64,000 nt of DNA from Euryodendron excelsum (Eukaryota > Streptophyta > Magnoliopsida > Ericales > Pentaphylacaceae). Made by a program: the position numbers and the translations under genes. This document shows, piece after piece, positions 25,913 through 37,305 of the stretch. Under the pieces are notes generated by a model. The model made no database searches. It was not told the DNA's origin and saw only the letters and a list, made by a program, of their open reading frames with translations. The stretch spans positions 17,784,001 through 17,848,000 of the forward strand of contig CM065378.1 of assembly GCA_033060915.1 (NCBI GenBank), given 5' to 3'. Each line of letters begins with the position of its first letter. Position 1 is the stretch's first letter.

Positions 25913-27033
25913 CTTGCTAGTTGATGTGTAAGTTGGCTAAATTTCGTATATCTTGTATTTTTTTTTTATTTATGTAATCATAATTAAATATTTAACAGAG
26001 TTGTAAATCACAAAAAAATTAAAATTATTATATAAGCTGAAATGTTTATCATTAATGCATTGGTTAAGGAGTGCTTTGATAGATAAAAAAGCGTTTATTA
26101 TGTTCTTCATGGGACTTTGATAGATGTGCGTAGATCTCGGTAGAAGAAACGGAGTAGAGTCTTTGTTGGGACTTCAACAGAAGAAACAGAGTCTACTTCG
26201 ACTGATTTCGCTGCCACGAGGTGTGAGATGTAAACTTAGGGAAACACGTTATCTGACCTTTTGACAAACTTAAAAAAGAGACACGCTTTCCTAAGTTCTC
26301 AATTAAGAAACCGCACAAGAAATAATTTGTAGAAACTCCCAAATTGAAAAGTTATGGTTTTGGCAAGGATCCTAACTAGATTGAAAATTTACAAACTCTA
26401 GAATGTCTCTATTATAAATATGAGACTGTAAGAAGGCTAAAATTAAGTTTCAGGCCTCCTCTTTGCAGCTCTAAAAGATTTTTTTTTATTTACTTGAAAA
26501 GAATTATATACGTAGTGATTTTATTGAAGAAATTTTTTTTACTTTGCCATATTGCAAGAGATTCTTAGTAGTCATCTTGGATATGATCTAAGGTGCGACA
26601 AATCTTTTGTAAGTTTGTGACAGTGGTGGAGTTAGAGAATTCTGACGATGTCATAGAATTTGACACTCAATTAATCACTGAAGAACCGCATTAAAAGGAT
26701 GATACGAAATTGTGGGGATTCAATTGGTACAAGAAGGACATATCTGCATATTCGTGGATTCGGCACTTAATGCGCAAGAATTTGGTTAGGGTTGGAATGT
26801 AAGTTGCTAACTTGTATTATTGCTCTTGATCGTGAATTAATTGATTGGGTTACGCTTTGTGATTTTTTATTTGAGTTTGAATTTTTTATATTAAATATTG
26901 TGTGTGTTATCTTATGTGTGATTAGATTATATTTATCTATACATAATGTACAATTTTAAATTATTGATCATATATTGATTTATTGAATAGCATCACCACC
27001 AGTAGATAAACCTATATCCGGATATTTTCAGAG
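25913..27033. mobile_element. 1.1-kb insertion specific to unit B, solo-LTR-like
   Basis: Unit A reads straight through ggcagagttcttattt, ending its cagag near 13095. In unit B this is split: cagag at 25908-25912 and again at 27029-27033, with 1116 bp between. A 5-bp duplication is usual for LTR elements. The insert has no long ORF. It has a TATAAATAT-type box at about 26413 and downstream sequence like an LTR R/U5. It does not begin and end cleanly with TG and CA, so the class stays open; a deletion in unit A between short repeats is the alternative. Confidence 0.6.
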
Positions 27034-27230
27034 TTCTTATTTAATTGACACGTAGAGCAATCCAACACCTGCTTATGCTTAATTACGTAGCATAGATCCA
27101 GCTTTTCCGGACTCGTTTTCGCAGTAAAAGACAAAAAAATAAAAAAAACATAAAAAAAGGAAATATATATAATGGAGCTTATAATAATTGTTTGATTGAT
27201 GGCTGTCCAATTGAGCTTCTTGATCATGGC

Positions 27231-28605
27231 TTTGGCAGCTAGACTAGAGGAGTACATGCATGCACATGGGCATATTTGGTCATTTCAATCAGGGATGGTA
27301 GTTGGACCAAAACAAAACCGCTCCTAATAATATGAAAGGTTTAAAATATGAATACATAGGTTAGAAGTGCAGTATCTGAAAGGAAATAAAATATAATGTG
27401 AGTTTGGAGATAGAATTTAGGCCATTCTATTCTGAACTTGTCTTAATTATATTATGATATTTTTAAATAATTATATTATATTTAATTATGTAAAATATTC
27501 TTAGTATATAAATAAATATTATAGTTTTAATGTTACTTCTTATTATTAGATTGTAATTTTTTTAATTTTATATTATATTAGAGTTAGTATAATTTGCATT
27601 AGTTTTTAATTTTAGGGATTTTATTTAATTTTAAGATTTTATATAGATTAAATTTGTTTTAATACGAATTTCGATTAACTTAAGTAGGACGAAAGCAGAA
27701 TGAAAATATTCAACCCGCCACAAATTTAAAACGGGATGTGGGATTGAGTTTGTTTTTTTTATTTATTAAACACGAGATAAGATTTAATCAAATCTGTACC
27801 AATCTCGTCGTGTTGCCATACTAACTTGGATCAACTTTCTTTTGTAAACCATACATCAAAGAATCTTTCCGTCTCATGACGGTAGGACCCTTGTGTCTTT
27901 AAGAGTTTGATGGTATACCACTCAGGGTACGTACAATATATAAGTAACCCTCATGACAAGGCAGTGGTTGCAGTTCCAGATCAACATTCGAGGACCACAC
28001 ACAAAGAATTGATCAAATAAATGGTTGCTTTCTAGTCGTTGGAAGAGTACAAATGATAAGCTAAAACTGATTACTATGGTTGGAAAATCTTTCGTTTAGT
28101 CTTTTAGTTTGATTTGAGCATTTCTAGAGAGAGATCAGCTTATGTGACTTTTGTGAACTTCTTCTATATATATGCTGATATGCTTGGACGGGAGTGCTGT
28201 GGGATTAATGTTGCAGAGAATGACATACAACTGGTCCGAGGCCCCACTCCTAATTATATTTCTACTTTTTGTAAGCAATAATTGTGAAAGTCCATTAATG
28301 CCTTGTCATGGTCCCAAGGTTATCATATGGTGCATAAAATTTGAATAAATGAAACGTAACTTGTTTGAATGGCACCGCCATCCAAATTGGCTGGTGGGTG
28401 TGCTCTCCACACAACTGACGAGGATTTGAATCCCAAATAACCTGATATGAAGTGGAGACCCAAAATCCTAAGGAGATCAGCCTATAAACTAGAGAAGTGG
28501 GCTGTGTGAGCAATGGCGTAGCTAAAAAAATTATTTTAGGGAACAACTATTAATCACAATTAAAAATTTTGTTTCTTTTGTAATAAACATTGAGACATTT
28601 TATTT

Positions 28606-28648
<43 letters not shown>

Positions 28649-30833
28649 TTTTTATTAATATATAAATAGGTCTTAAAATAAAATAACTATTTAAAGGAGA
28701 CATTCATAAATTATTAGAATAGAAAATTTAAAAATATTATCAAAATTATTAGTAAAAATAGAAAATTTTAAAAATTTGAGGGGAAAATTGAAATTATTTC
28801 TAAAATTGAGGTTAAAATAGGTGAATTTTCAAAATTTGAGGGGTAAATAGAAACTTATTTCTAAAATCATAGGCTAGAATAAAATTTTTCAAAATCTTAG
28901 GAGGGCATTTAGAAATTTTAACGGGTAAAAATAAAAATTATATTTAAAACTATAGACAAAAGTGACATTTTTAAAAGGTAAGGGTGTATGTGAGAGACGT
29001 GGAAAATATGAAGGTTGCATGGGTCTCTGGCATTGGCTATGGTATAGATTGGGGCTTCTATTTTCTTCTTCGGTTTATAAATCCTTGTTCCTTTCTTCTT
29101 TCCATTTTCTTTTGGGTTCTTTTAACGGGTAATGAAAATGAAATTGTCACTGTTAGTTCGTTGTCTTGTGTGATTGGGCAATAGCTCGCCAAGTTCATCA
29201 CCTACCTAGGCTCGCCCGAGGTATTTGACAACTAATAGCCCAGGCATGTGAATTTTATTGCATCTCTGCCAGGGGCTTGGACAAAACCTGTTTTGTCACC
29301 ATTCATCTTTAGAAACATTGTGGGACCATAAGCTAATTTACCAATGACTTTTCTTTCTTAGGCTGGCCCTCAACCATGTACTGAAAGTCCAGTGTCCTGC
29401 CCAAAACAGAAGCATTCAAACCCATTAAGGCAGTGGGCCTGAGTCTTATACTTTTCAGTAACCATTTCCAATATTTTTTTGGGGTAATGAAGTAATTACT
29501 CATTAATTTGGCCCATTTCTTGAGTTCGTGCTTATATTTCTGATGAGATGTAAGTGAAGAATATACCTTGGGCTTGGGCTACTTCAAACCTCAACCTGAA
29601 AGGGGTTGATGTGTGCTTGATTTAAAAAATAAATAAATGTCACAATCGTAGAAACCGGTGGTACTAATATTTTGATTACCATTAAATTAATTTTTGAAGC
29701 TTCGATGGGCCATTGTCACACTCGCCGGCTGTTTTTACCAACCATTTGTACCGTCTCCTTGACCTGTTCATCCTGAAAATTTCACGTGAAGTTCCATGTA
29801 ACTATCTTTTTATTCTTTTTATTTTATTTTAGAATGATGTAAGAGAACCTATTCAAAATATAGCCTTTTGGACACATTCTCTAGGAGGTAAACACTCAAT
29901 ATATCAATTTCGGGTAAGACCCAAACACCAGTGTAATAGTTTACTCTAAAAAATGCTCCATTTAACTGGCAGGAAATGAGCGTTCAGATGACAGAAACCT
30001 TTTTATAAATGTCACCATCTTCACCAATATTTCAAAGCACAAGGGAATATCCTGGAAACAAAAGTCGATACCTATGGGCTGCTGTTGACTCTTCTCAAGA
30101 GAGTCCCCCACTTGGTTTCTTCCTCTCAGCATAGAATCTTTGCCTTTTCAATATTGGATTAACATCACATCAGCAAGACACAGTTTGTCACCCTGCAATC
30201 TTAAGCAGGTACAAATCAGTCTACATTCATACACCACAAATAGCTAAATTGTGGGGTCAATTTTTTTTTTTTAACAATTTGTGGCACAGATGTATCAACC
30301 ATGCAACATTGTTGTTCAAAGACCTACTAGATTTACAGAAATTTGAATATGCATAACGGTGGGGGAGGAGAAATGAGAAAACCCAGGACTACCAAAAATG
30401 TATTCAAAATCCAAGTACATAATACTTGAAAAACACATAAATAAAAAAGCTTGCAAATTTTCATTCACTACAGACCAAAAACTACACTGTCAAGAGACAA
30501 ATACATATTTACAAGCACAGAACTTCTCCACGACATTCAACCAGAAATACCCTTGATATGTACACAGATTCTAATCCTACGTACCCATTAACTAATCCCA
30601 CTACTACAGTACAGGCGATCCATTCCTTTGAAGCAAGTTAACCTGTCCATCGGTGTTAAGCTCTCAAAATTGAGCTCCCAATTAGCCATTGTCTCCGTCC
30701 TTTTGTCCATCTTCAAGCAACCATGCTACCCAAATTAAGAAACTGATCCAAACACGAAAAAGAAAACCCCCCAAACAAAAAAGACAAAACAAAAAAGAGA
30801 GATTTTAAAACAAGGATTAAGGGAATCCATGTC
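27231..30833. other. Spacer between CSLG copy B and the ARF gene
   Basis: AT-rich spacer with (TA)n at about 28610-28642 and a tRNA-promoter-like segment at 28366-28512 (separate entry). About 30430-30833 probably holds the ARF 3' UTR, because the coding stop is at 30834. No other gene is visible. Confidence 0.75.
28366..28512 (+). mobile_element. Possible tRNA-derived SINE head
   Basis: TGGCTGGTGGG at about 28388 resembles a Pol III A box, and GGATTTGAATCC at about 28422-28433 is close to the B box GGTTCGANTCC. Their order and roughly 35-bp spacing fit a tRNA-derived SINE. I did not find a clear 3' tail or target-site duplication. Confidence 0.35.
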
Positions 30834-33800
30834 TCAGTTTTCAGCAGCGTCCAAGCTAAAAACAGGCTCTTCGTTGTCAACTGCAATCAGGGGAAGTTTA
30901 CTTCCTGATCTCATTTTCTTCACATCTTGGCTTGAACAAATGAAGATCCTTCTTACCATGTTACAAAATTCCCTGTGTAAGACAATGATAAAGAATTGAC
31001 TTAATAAAAATGTATCAATGGAAGTTCAAAAACACCAAGTTTTTTCCTTTGAGTTGCAAACGAGAGTGGGGGCGAGGGAAGGGCAATGGACCCCTGGTTA
31101 TAGACGACAAATAGTTTGAGAACACTTACGGCCATGGATCGTCACCCATGAGCATCATATCCCCTTCATCATCAGTAAAGACAATTTCCCATTTATTCCG
31201 AGGAAGAAGCTCTCCCTTGATTTCAAACATCTCTTCCAGTTCATCTATAAGCTCAGCATACCCTCTCAAAGTAGTTAAGTCTACAGCCCGACCCACTGCA
31301 ATTCCCTGCATTTGAACCTTCTTGGCAAGTTTTGCACACGAGCCACACAGATTTTAAACTTGTTAAAGCGCAGATATATAGTCTCAAATAATTGAATTTT
31401 ATTATTAAGAAAGCCAACTTTACTTTCAGCCTTCTAGTTTATTATCTACCTTGGTACGACTTCTGGTAGAGCAACTCTGCTTGCTTTGGACCTCCTTAGG
31501 TAACACCTGCAATTGTCCTTGTTTTTCTTTGGAAACCTTTGGAAGGTCAGAGTTCTGATCTGAATCAGCACCAGATAATGTACTTCGTCCATGTTCTTCA
31601 GTACTGCCATTGGGTACATAACCTGGTGGTACTCCAGCCTTCTCAGCAATAAGCGCACCCACTGAGGGACTTTTCAAATCCACACCAAACAATCGGCAAC
31701 TTGCAACTGTCTTGGATTTATTCCCATCAGTTAGATCAGGCAACGGGCCATTGCTCTGGTTTCCTGTATGTGGAGTTGAATAGCATGAAAGAATAGACCA
31801 CGCTGAGGCACTCTTACTATCTTCTGTTTCATCAGCAAACTGTTTCCGAGAAGCATTTACATGGGAAGAAGACAGCCAGCCCCCATCCGCATGAGCCCTT
31901 AAAGTACAGTTCCTGCTGCTATTCATGATAGCGCCACTAACTTCTGTCTGCTTGGGATGCCAGGTAACATTATTATCACTCCTTTGGGGTTCGAGATTAC
32001 CACTTAGTTGGGTTGAACAATGGGAAGGATTCCAAACAGCTGATGCAGCTGAAGATGCAGTTTCTACAAGAAGGATACCAGAAGGGGGGGAATAAAGGTA
32101 ATTATGATTCATCCAGACCATGCAAAGAACAAACAGAAAGCATTAAGTAGGAGAAGGCTCTCTCACCAAGAACTGGGATTTCACTTGGTGGTCGTGGCCT
32201 TTTATTCTTTGTTACAGCTGGTTGAACCAGGCTAGAAGGAACAGAAGGCACAAAAGGTTCTATCTCCCAAGGAGAAACCCTCTCGGGTCTTGCAATGGAT
32301 GCAGGTTCATCCCACTGAACCTGGCAAAATAAATTAAAATAAATTCAAAACACAGTGAAAAGCTTAAACTTTCAATCTAGAATAATAAAAACAAGTATAA
32401 AGTAAATAACCTTCAGTGAACGCCATTTAGAATTTTCCCACTGGGAAGAAAGATCCTCAACACCCACTATCGTGCCTGTGAATCTGATCAGTTGAAACAC
32501 ATTCATTTCCATCATTAACCAACTACATATGAAGAAACTCATTTAACCTGCTCATATGATATTATACTACCTTCTCTCAGGAGAATCCTCCCCCTCAAAT
32601 CTCATCTTGAATCTCATGCCAACGGCAAACCCGTTGTTGGCAGCTTCAAGATATTTGTTCAAGCCTATAATGAATTGACTCGTCCTGATAACCATAGCAA
32701 ACAAATGCAAAATCAAATTAAATTAAGTCAGCATGGTCTCTTCAAAACAAAGATCAATTTCAAGTTAAACTGAAGAAAGTAATCTATTATACCTCGGCTT
32801 GTAGTAGACAACAAAGAGGGTTTGGGTTGCAACAGCATGGGATGCAGTTGCAAGCACTCCTAGGTGCATGCTCTGACTTGAAATCACTGATGTTGGCATG
32901 GAACACTGTTGACGAGTAACACGCCTAACACCAACACGTAGTTCCCCATTCTCCCCCCTAGAAAACCAATTCGTTTGAGTTAAGATGTCACTAAATAGTA
33001 ACTCTCTATTGATTTTAGGTATTAATAGGACACTGGAAACTTCAAATTGGGACAGAAATAGACAAATAAGAACAAAAATCAGTTCACCTCAGAAATACAA
33101 AAGTATCCCCAGCAACTAATCTCTTAGATGTAACGAATGTACTCCATCCTGTTGTAAGCAAATGCCTCCTGGGTTGGCCTACTCATTATCAGAAAAAGTG
33201 AAATTATTTTATCTCAACCTGTAAATATCTGATAATTAAGGGTAACTTCGTATTTATGAGTCTCATGATGACTGAGAAAGATGTGCTTCCATCCGTACAT
33301 CCTCCTACATAATTACTGCAGCATACGGGCTAGAAACAAAACAGACTAAGACCATTACCTCGAAAAATATGTTTAAATCGCCATTCCAAACTATGAAGAT
33401 CCTTGGCTATTAACTCCTGGGTTGGTGTCGGCTGACTCATATCCTAAACAAAGACAACAGTGATCCAAACAACAAATTCAATCAATAAAATGGAACTATT
33501 GGAATCAGCTGTTTAAGTCGGAAGCAAGTTCTACATGAAGAGAAATTACCAGTGAAGGGAGGCATTCATTGGCATGCTTCCGAAGAACCGAAAACCCACC
33601 ATGAGTACTTGTATCAGAGGCAGTTAAAACCTTGCAGAATGAGAAAACTGCTGGCCTCGGAGGTTCAGGAGGGCATGAGTCAGGACTCGTTGGCTCAGTT
33701 TGCTACATATATAATTTAAAATGTTTTAAGAACTAAAGCATCACCAGAGCGAAGGAAAATTAACTTGATCAAATTGATTGCAAAAGATGTTATAACAAGC

Positions 33801-34694
33801 AAGAAAATCCAGAGGTTCTTACATCTGTTTCTGGCACTAAAGTAATTTGCGCATAAACTTCGTCAGTATCTTGTTCAGCCTACAACCAGAAACAAAAGCT
33901 CTTGTTGAATAAAATTATTCCACAAACCAATTTAAAAGAGTGTTTGGTTTCTGAGTGATTATTATTAGTGAGAACAAAGAGAGAATTAAATTAGCTTAAA
34001 ATTTGACAGTTCTCATACAATAGGAGCCGGGAATACTTTAAACCTGATCAGACAAAGATTACTTGGTTTAATTAACAGAACGTTAGTAGAACTCAAATTT
34101 TCCTGCGCTTTCTCAACAACCAAGCAGAAACTAAATTAGCATCAGCAGCCAGCAAAGCATACCCGAAGCTGAATGTCAACAACACGACAAAGGATCTTTG
34201 AGGGAAGATTGAAGAGTGGAATCCTCTGATCCAGTTCCTGATTTGTTGATGCCTTCAACTAACAAATCCCAAAAATAGAAAAAAAAATTAAAGCCCCAAA
34301 ACTTAAAAAGGAAACAAATATTCCCGCAAAAAGAAACTAAAATTTAGATTCTGATTCTCCAAACAAACAAGGGAAGAAAGAGATCTGAATTTGATGCAAC
34401 AGCAGACTCACTTGTTCCATATGACCTTGTGGAAAATAGAACACTCTCTCTCCACTCCGTGGAACGTCCACCAGTGGACCAGCACACGCCTTCCATAGTT
34501 CTGTATACAGATCCTCTCCTCCATAACCTATACATACATATCGCCAAAAAAAACACACCATTAGTTTTTAAAACAATTTATGAAAGAAAGCATGACAATC
34601 AGCAAAAAAATGAAACTTGAAATCAAGAACAGGCATTTCATTTTTGACCTTCACCTGAGAAATTAGGCTGCGAAAACGACCCTCGATTCGCCAT
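30834..34694 (-). CDS. ARF9-like: Auxin response factor, ARF9/11/18 type (14 exons, 694 aa)
   Basis: Nuclear transcription factor that binds auxin response elements; this clade acts mainly as repressor. Exons on the minus strand: 34694-34655, 34527-34412, 34258-34163, 33879-33823, 33702-33550, 33443-33359, 33178-33088, 32957-32793, 32684-32571, 32483-32411, 32320-32167, 32063-31450, 31317-31130 and 30972-30834. They sum to 695 codons with the stop, in one frame. Order: dimerisation segment with [19 protein letters not shown]3 DNA-binding domain (about 124-226, [18 protein letters not shown]), ARF ancillary domain to about 330, a Ser-rich middle region, and a C-terminal PB1 domain (about 587-670) with the acidic [14 protein letters not shown] for Aux/IAA or ARF pairing. 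Gln is not enriched in the middle region, unlike activator ARFs. It carries RLFGV at 505-509. The gene appears intact. Confidence 0.95.
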
Positions 34695-35160
34695 GATTAA
34701 AGCGCAAAGTCAAAAGAGATAAAGGCCCTTCAAATCATCAATCAAAGCTCAAATACCTCTTCCGTACACAAATTCACAGCATTTTATGCATATATACGCA
34801 TCTATTTGCAATTACAATAATGATACAGGCAATTAAAATCCACACCACACAAAACCGTTAAAACGGTTCACTGATATAAACCTCCGTCTTTTCAATTTCC
34901 ACTCCAAAACGAAACGGAAACGGCAACCAATAAACCGCTCTGAGACCGCCACAAAACCGCTTTTCAGTGTTGGTATACCGCTTGTGCCTGTCTTTCTGCA
35001 GACAATCACTCTCTCTCGCTCTAGTTTCTCTCTCTACAATCCAGGGAATGAGAAACGCCGTTAGAGAACCCCGAAACCAGCTTAATATACGCCTTGATTT
35101 GATCCTTTCGTAGCTCTCGCTCTCTCCTTGTCTCCTTTACTGTAGTGTCTAGTCCGTAAC
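34695..35160 (-). promoter_or_regulatory. Probable 5' leader and proximal promoter of the ARF gene
   Basis: On the sense (minus) strand this stretch is purine-rich: its complement holds several CTCTCT tracts at about 35008-35040 and 35114-35125, as in many plant leaders. A TGTCTC auxin-response-type hexamer is on the plus strand near 35129. One such hexamer is expected by chance often, so no regulatory claim is made. Confidence 0.35.
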
Positions 35161-35676
35161 GCTCTCCTAACTAACCATAGTTAGAATTCATAACCGGAGA
35201 TAGACGGTTATGTTGACGACAGTTTGACGGAAAAAGCGCAAGCGTGTATTAACGGCGACGGCATTTTCAAGGCTGCTGATCATTGGGGGGAACGAGTGAC
35301 CGACGGCGCATAGGAAAGCGTGCCATCACCGTAACGGTTGCCGTTAGTTGCCGTCTCTTTGTTGTCTGCTTCGCGGCAGGCAACAGGGTTGGCTCGAGTA
35401 AACCCGGCAGAGAAATTTTTGTTTATCCCCATAGTTCTTTTTTTATTTTTCCAATTTTGTGGAGTCTTATGGTTTCGAATTTGACCCTAAGGTGAGATGG
35501 TAATTTCGGGGTCGGCCATTAGGTGGGGCCCACAAGACCGAGGGAAGCGTTTTAGGTCTTGTTGAATTCGTTCAGTAGTTCCTCATTGGTGCATGTCATC
35601 AGAGCGTTCCACGTGGCTGTTCATGCCACGTGTGATGTTAGTCCACGCTGCATAGGGTTTTGATTGGGGTTGACGT

Positions 35677-36102
35677 TGCCCGCAGCAACGCTTTCTTCGA
35701 GGCGATTCTCACATAAACGGTGTCGTCTCGCCTGACACATTTATGACCAAGAGTTCATATCAAGTTACTGCCATGTCTCCCGCTGATTGGTTTTGTACAT
35801 GCCCCCTGAGGTGTGGAAAGGGACTAGACTTGGTTTGGTTCAGTTCTGAAATGTGCAGTTTTGCGTGGTTCGTTGCATAGGAAATGGCATGGAGTAATTT
35901 TTTTTTGGGTCACTAATGCTCAATGAAGTCTTTTATACATAGTTATTGAAAAACGCATTTTGAAATTAGAAATACGTTTTCAATACATGTACGAAATTTA
36001 TTTAAAAATTTTAAAAAAATATTTAGAAAACGTAGGGAAACGTTTTGAAATTTCTTAAAAAACGTTTGAAATTTTTTAAAAATATTTAACGAAAATTCTT
36101 AA
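35677..36102. repeat. Direct repeat copy 1, upstream of the ARF gene
   Basis: Starts tgcccgcagcaacgctttc and matches 36861-37305 in the same orientation, with scattered substitutions and small indels. Both copies include ctgacacatttatgacc and ctgattggttttgtacatg. The first 220 bp are well conserved, then both fade into AT-rich sequence. Non-coding. Confidence 0.88.
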
Positions 36103-36860
36103 AAAATTTAAAAAATATATAATTATTAAAATACAAAACTAAAAAAGTACGAGATTAATATGATTTTTACTAGAAAAAATACAGTAACAAAATTCATTAT
36201 AAAAATATTACAATGCCAAAAATATGAATATATAATTATTCTGAGTTTTATATGAATACTAGTTAAAAATAGAGACAAAAAATACGGTAATATTTATAAA
36301 TAATAAATTCTTAGTATATTTTTCTCATAAATATTATTTTTTTTGAAATATATTATTGATAAACAACTAAACTAAAGTGGTAGATAATAAGTTTGAATTT
36401 ATTATTTTTAATTTCAATACCTGATATAAGAGTCGGTTGATTTATTAATTTTAAGTTTTAATTTTTGAGTATTAATAAGAAGTTATAGAAAAGTATATCT
36501 AATAATTTAAATATATTGAGTCTTAGAAAAATTTCTCAAAGACATGTGACATAATAGGGTAAAGATACACAAATTATGAGCTATACAAGTTTTTTTTTTA
36601 AATTAATAAATAGTTTAATGATCATTAATTGTATTGTTATAATTATATATTAAGTATATAATTAATGATATGTTAAATTATATTAGATTAAATCTAATTA
36701 TTAATCAAGTATTTTTTTAAAATATAATACATAAAACGTTTAATATATATACTATACAATTTAACTCTAAAAAATGAGTATATTTTTTATTAGGTTTCAT
36801 ATTTAAAGATGAAACGAAATATTTTTTTTATACGTATGCACGAGTGTTACACGTTAATAA

Positions 36861-37305
36861 TGCCCGGGGCAACGCTTTCGAGGCGATTCTCACATAAACG
36901 GTGTCGTCTGGCCTGACACATTTATGACCCGGAGTCCATGTCAAGTTGCTGCCATGTCTCCCGCTGATTGGTTTTGTACATGCCGCCTGAGGTGTGGAAA
37001 AGGACTAGACTTGATTTTTGTTCAGTTCTGAAATGTGCAGTTTTGTGCGGTTCTTTTGCATAGGAATTGGCATACAGTAAATTTTTTTTTTTTTTTTTTT
37101 GTGCTGATGCTCGGTGAAATCTTTTATGCATAGTAATCGGCAAACGCATTTTGGAATTAGAAATGCTCCTTTTTTTTATACCGGTATGTGATTAGTTTAA
37201 AATTTTTAAAAAAATATTTAGAAAATGCAGGGAAACGTTTTAAAAATTTTTAAAAAAACATTTGAAAAATCCTTAAAATACTTAATGAAAATTTTTAGAA
37301 AACTT
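36861..37305. repeat. Direct repeat copy 2, upstream of the ARF gene
   Basis: Starts tgcccggggcaacgctttc, 1184 bp from the start of copy 1. It has a longer A/T run (about 37081-37100) than the partner. The 0.76 kb between the copies is extremely AT-rich and unrelated to anything else in the window. Confidence 0.88.

Larger units (their letters stand above)
14333..27230. repeat. Segmental duplication unit B
   Basis: Partner of 1776-13269 in direct orientation. It is about 1.4 kb longer, mainly because of the insertion at 25913-27033 and extra intron 1 sequence, partly offset by a shorter intron 3. The match ends after ataataattg at about 27230, where the two copies become unrelated. Confidence 0.93.

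Noticed and set aside
35283..35495. ORF upstream of the ARF gene
   Set aside because: No domain, lies in the likely promoter region, and no relation to a known uORF.
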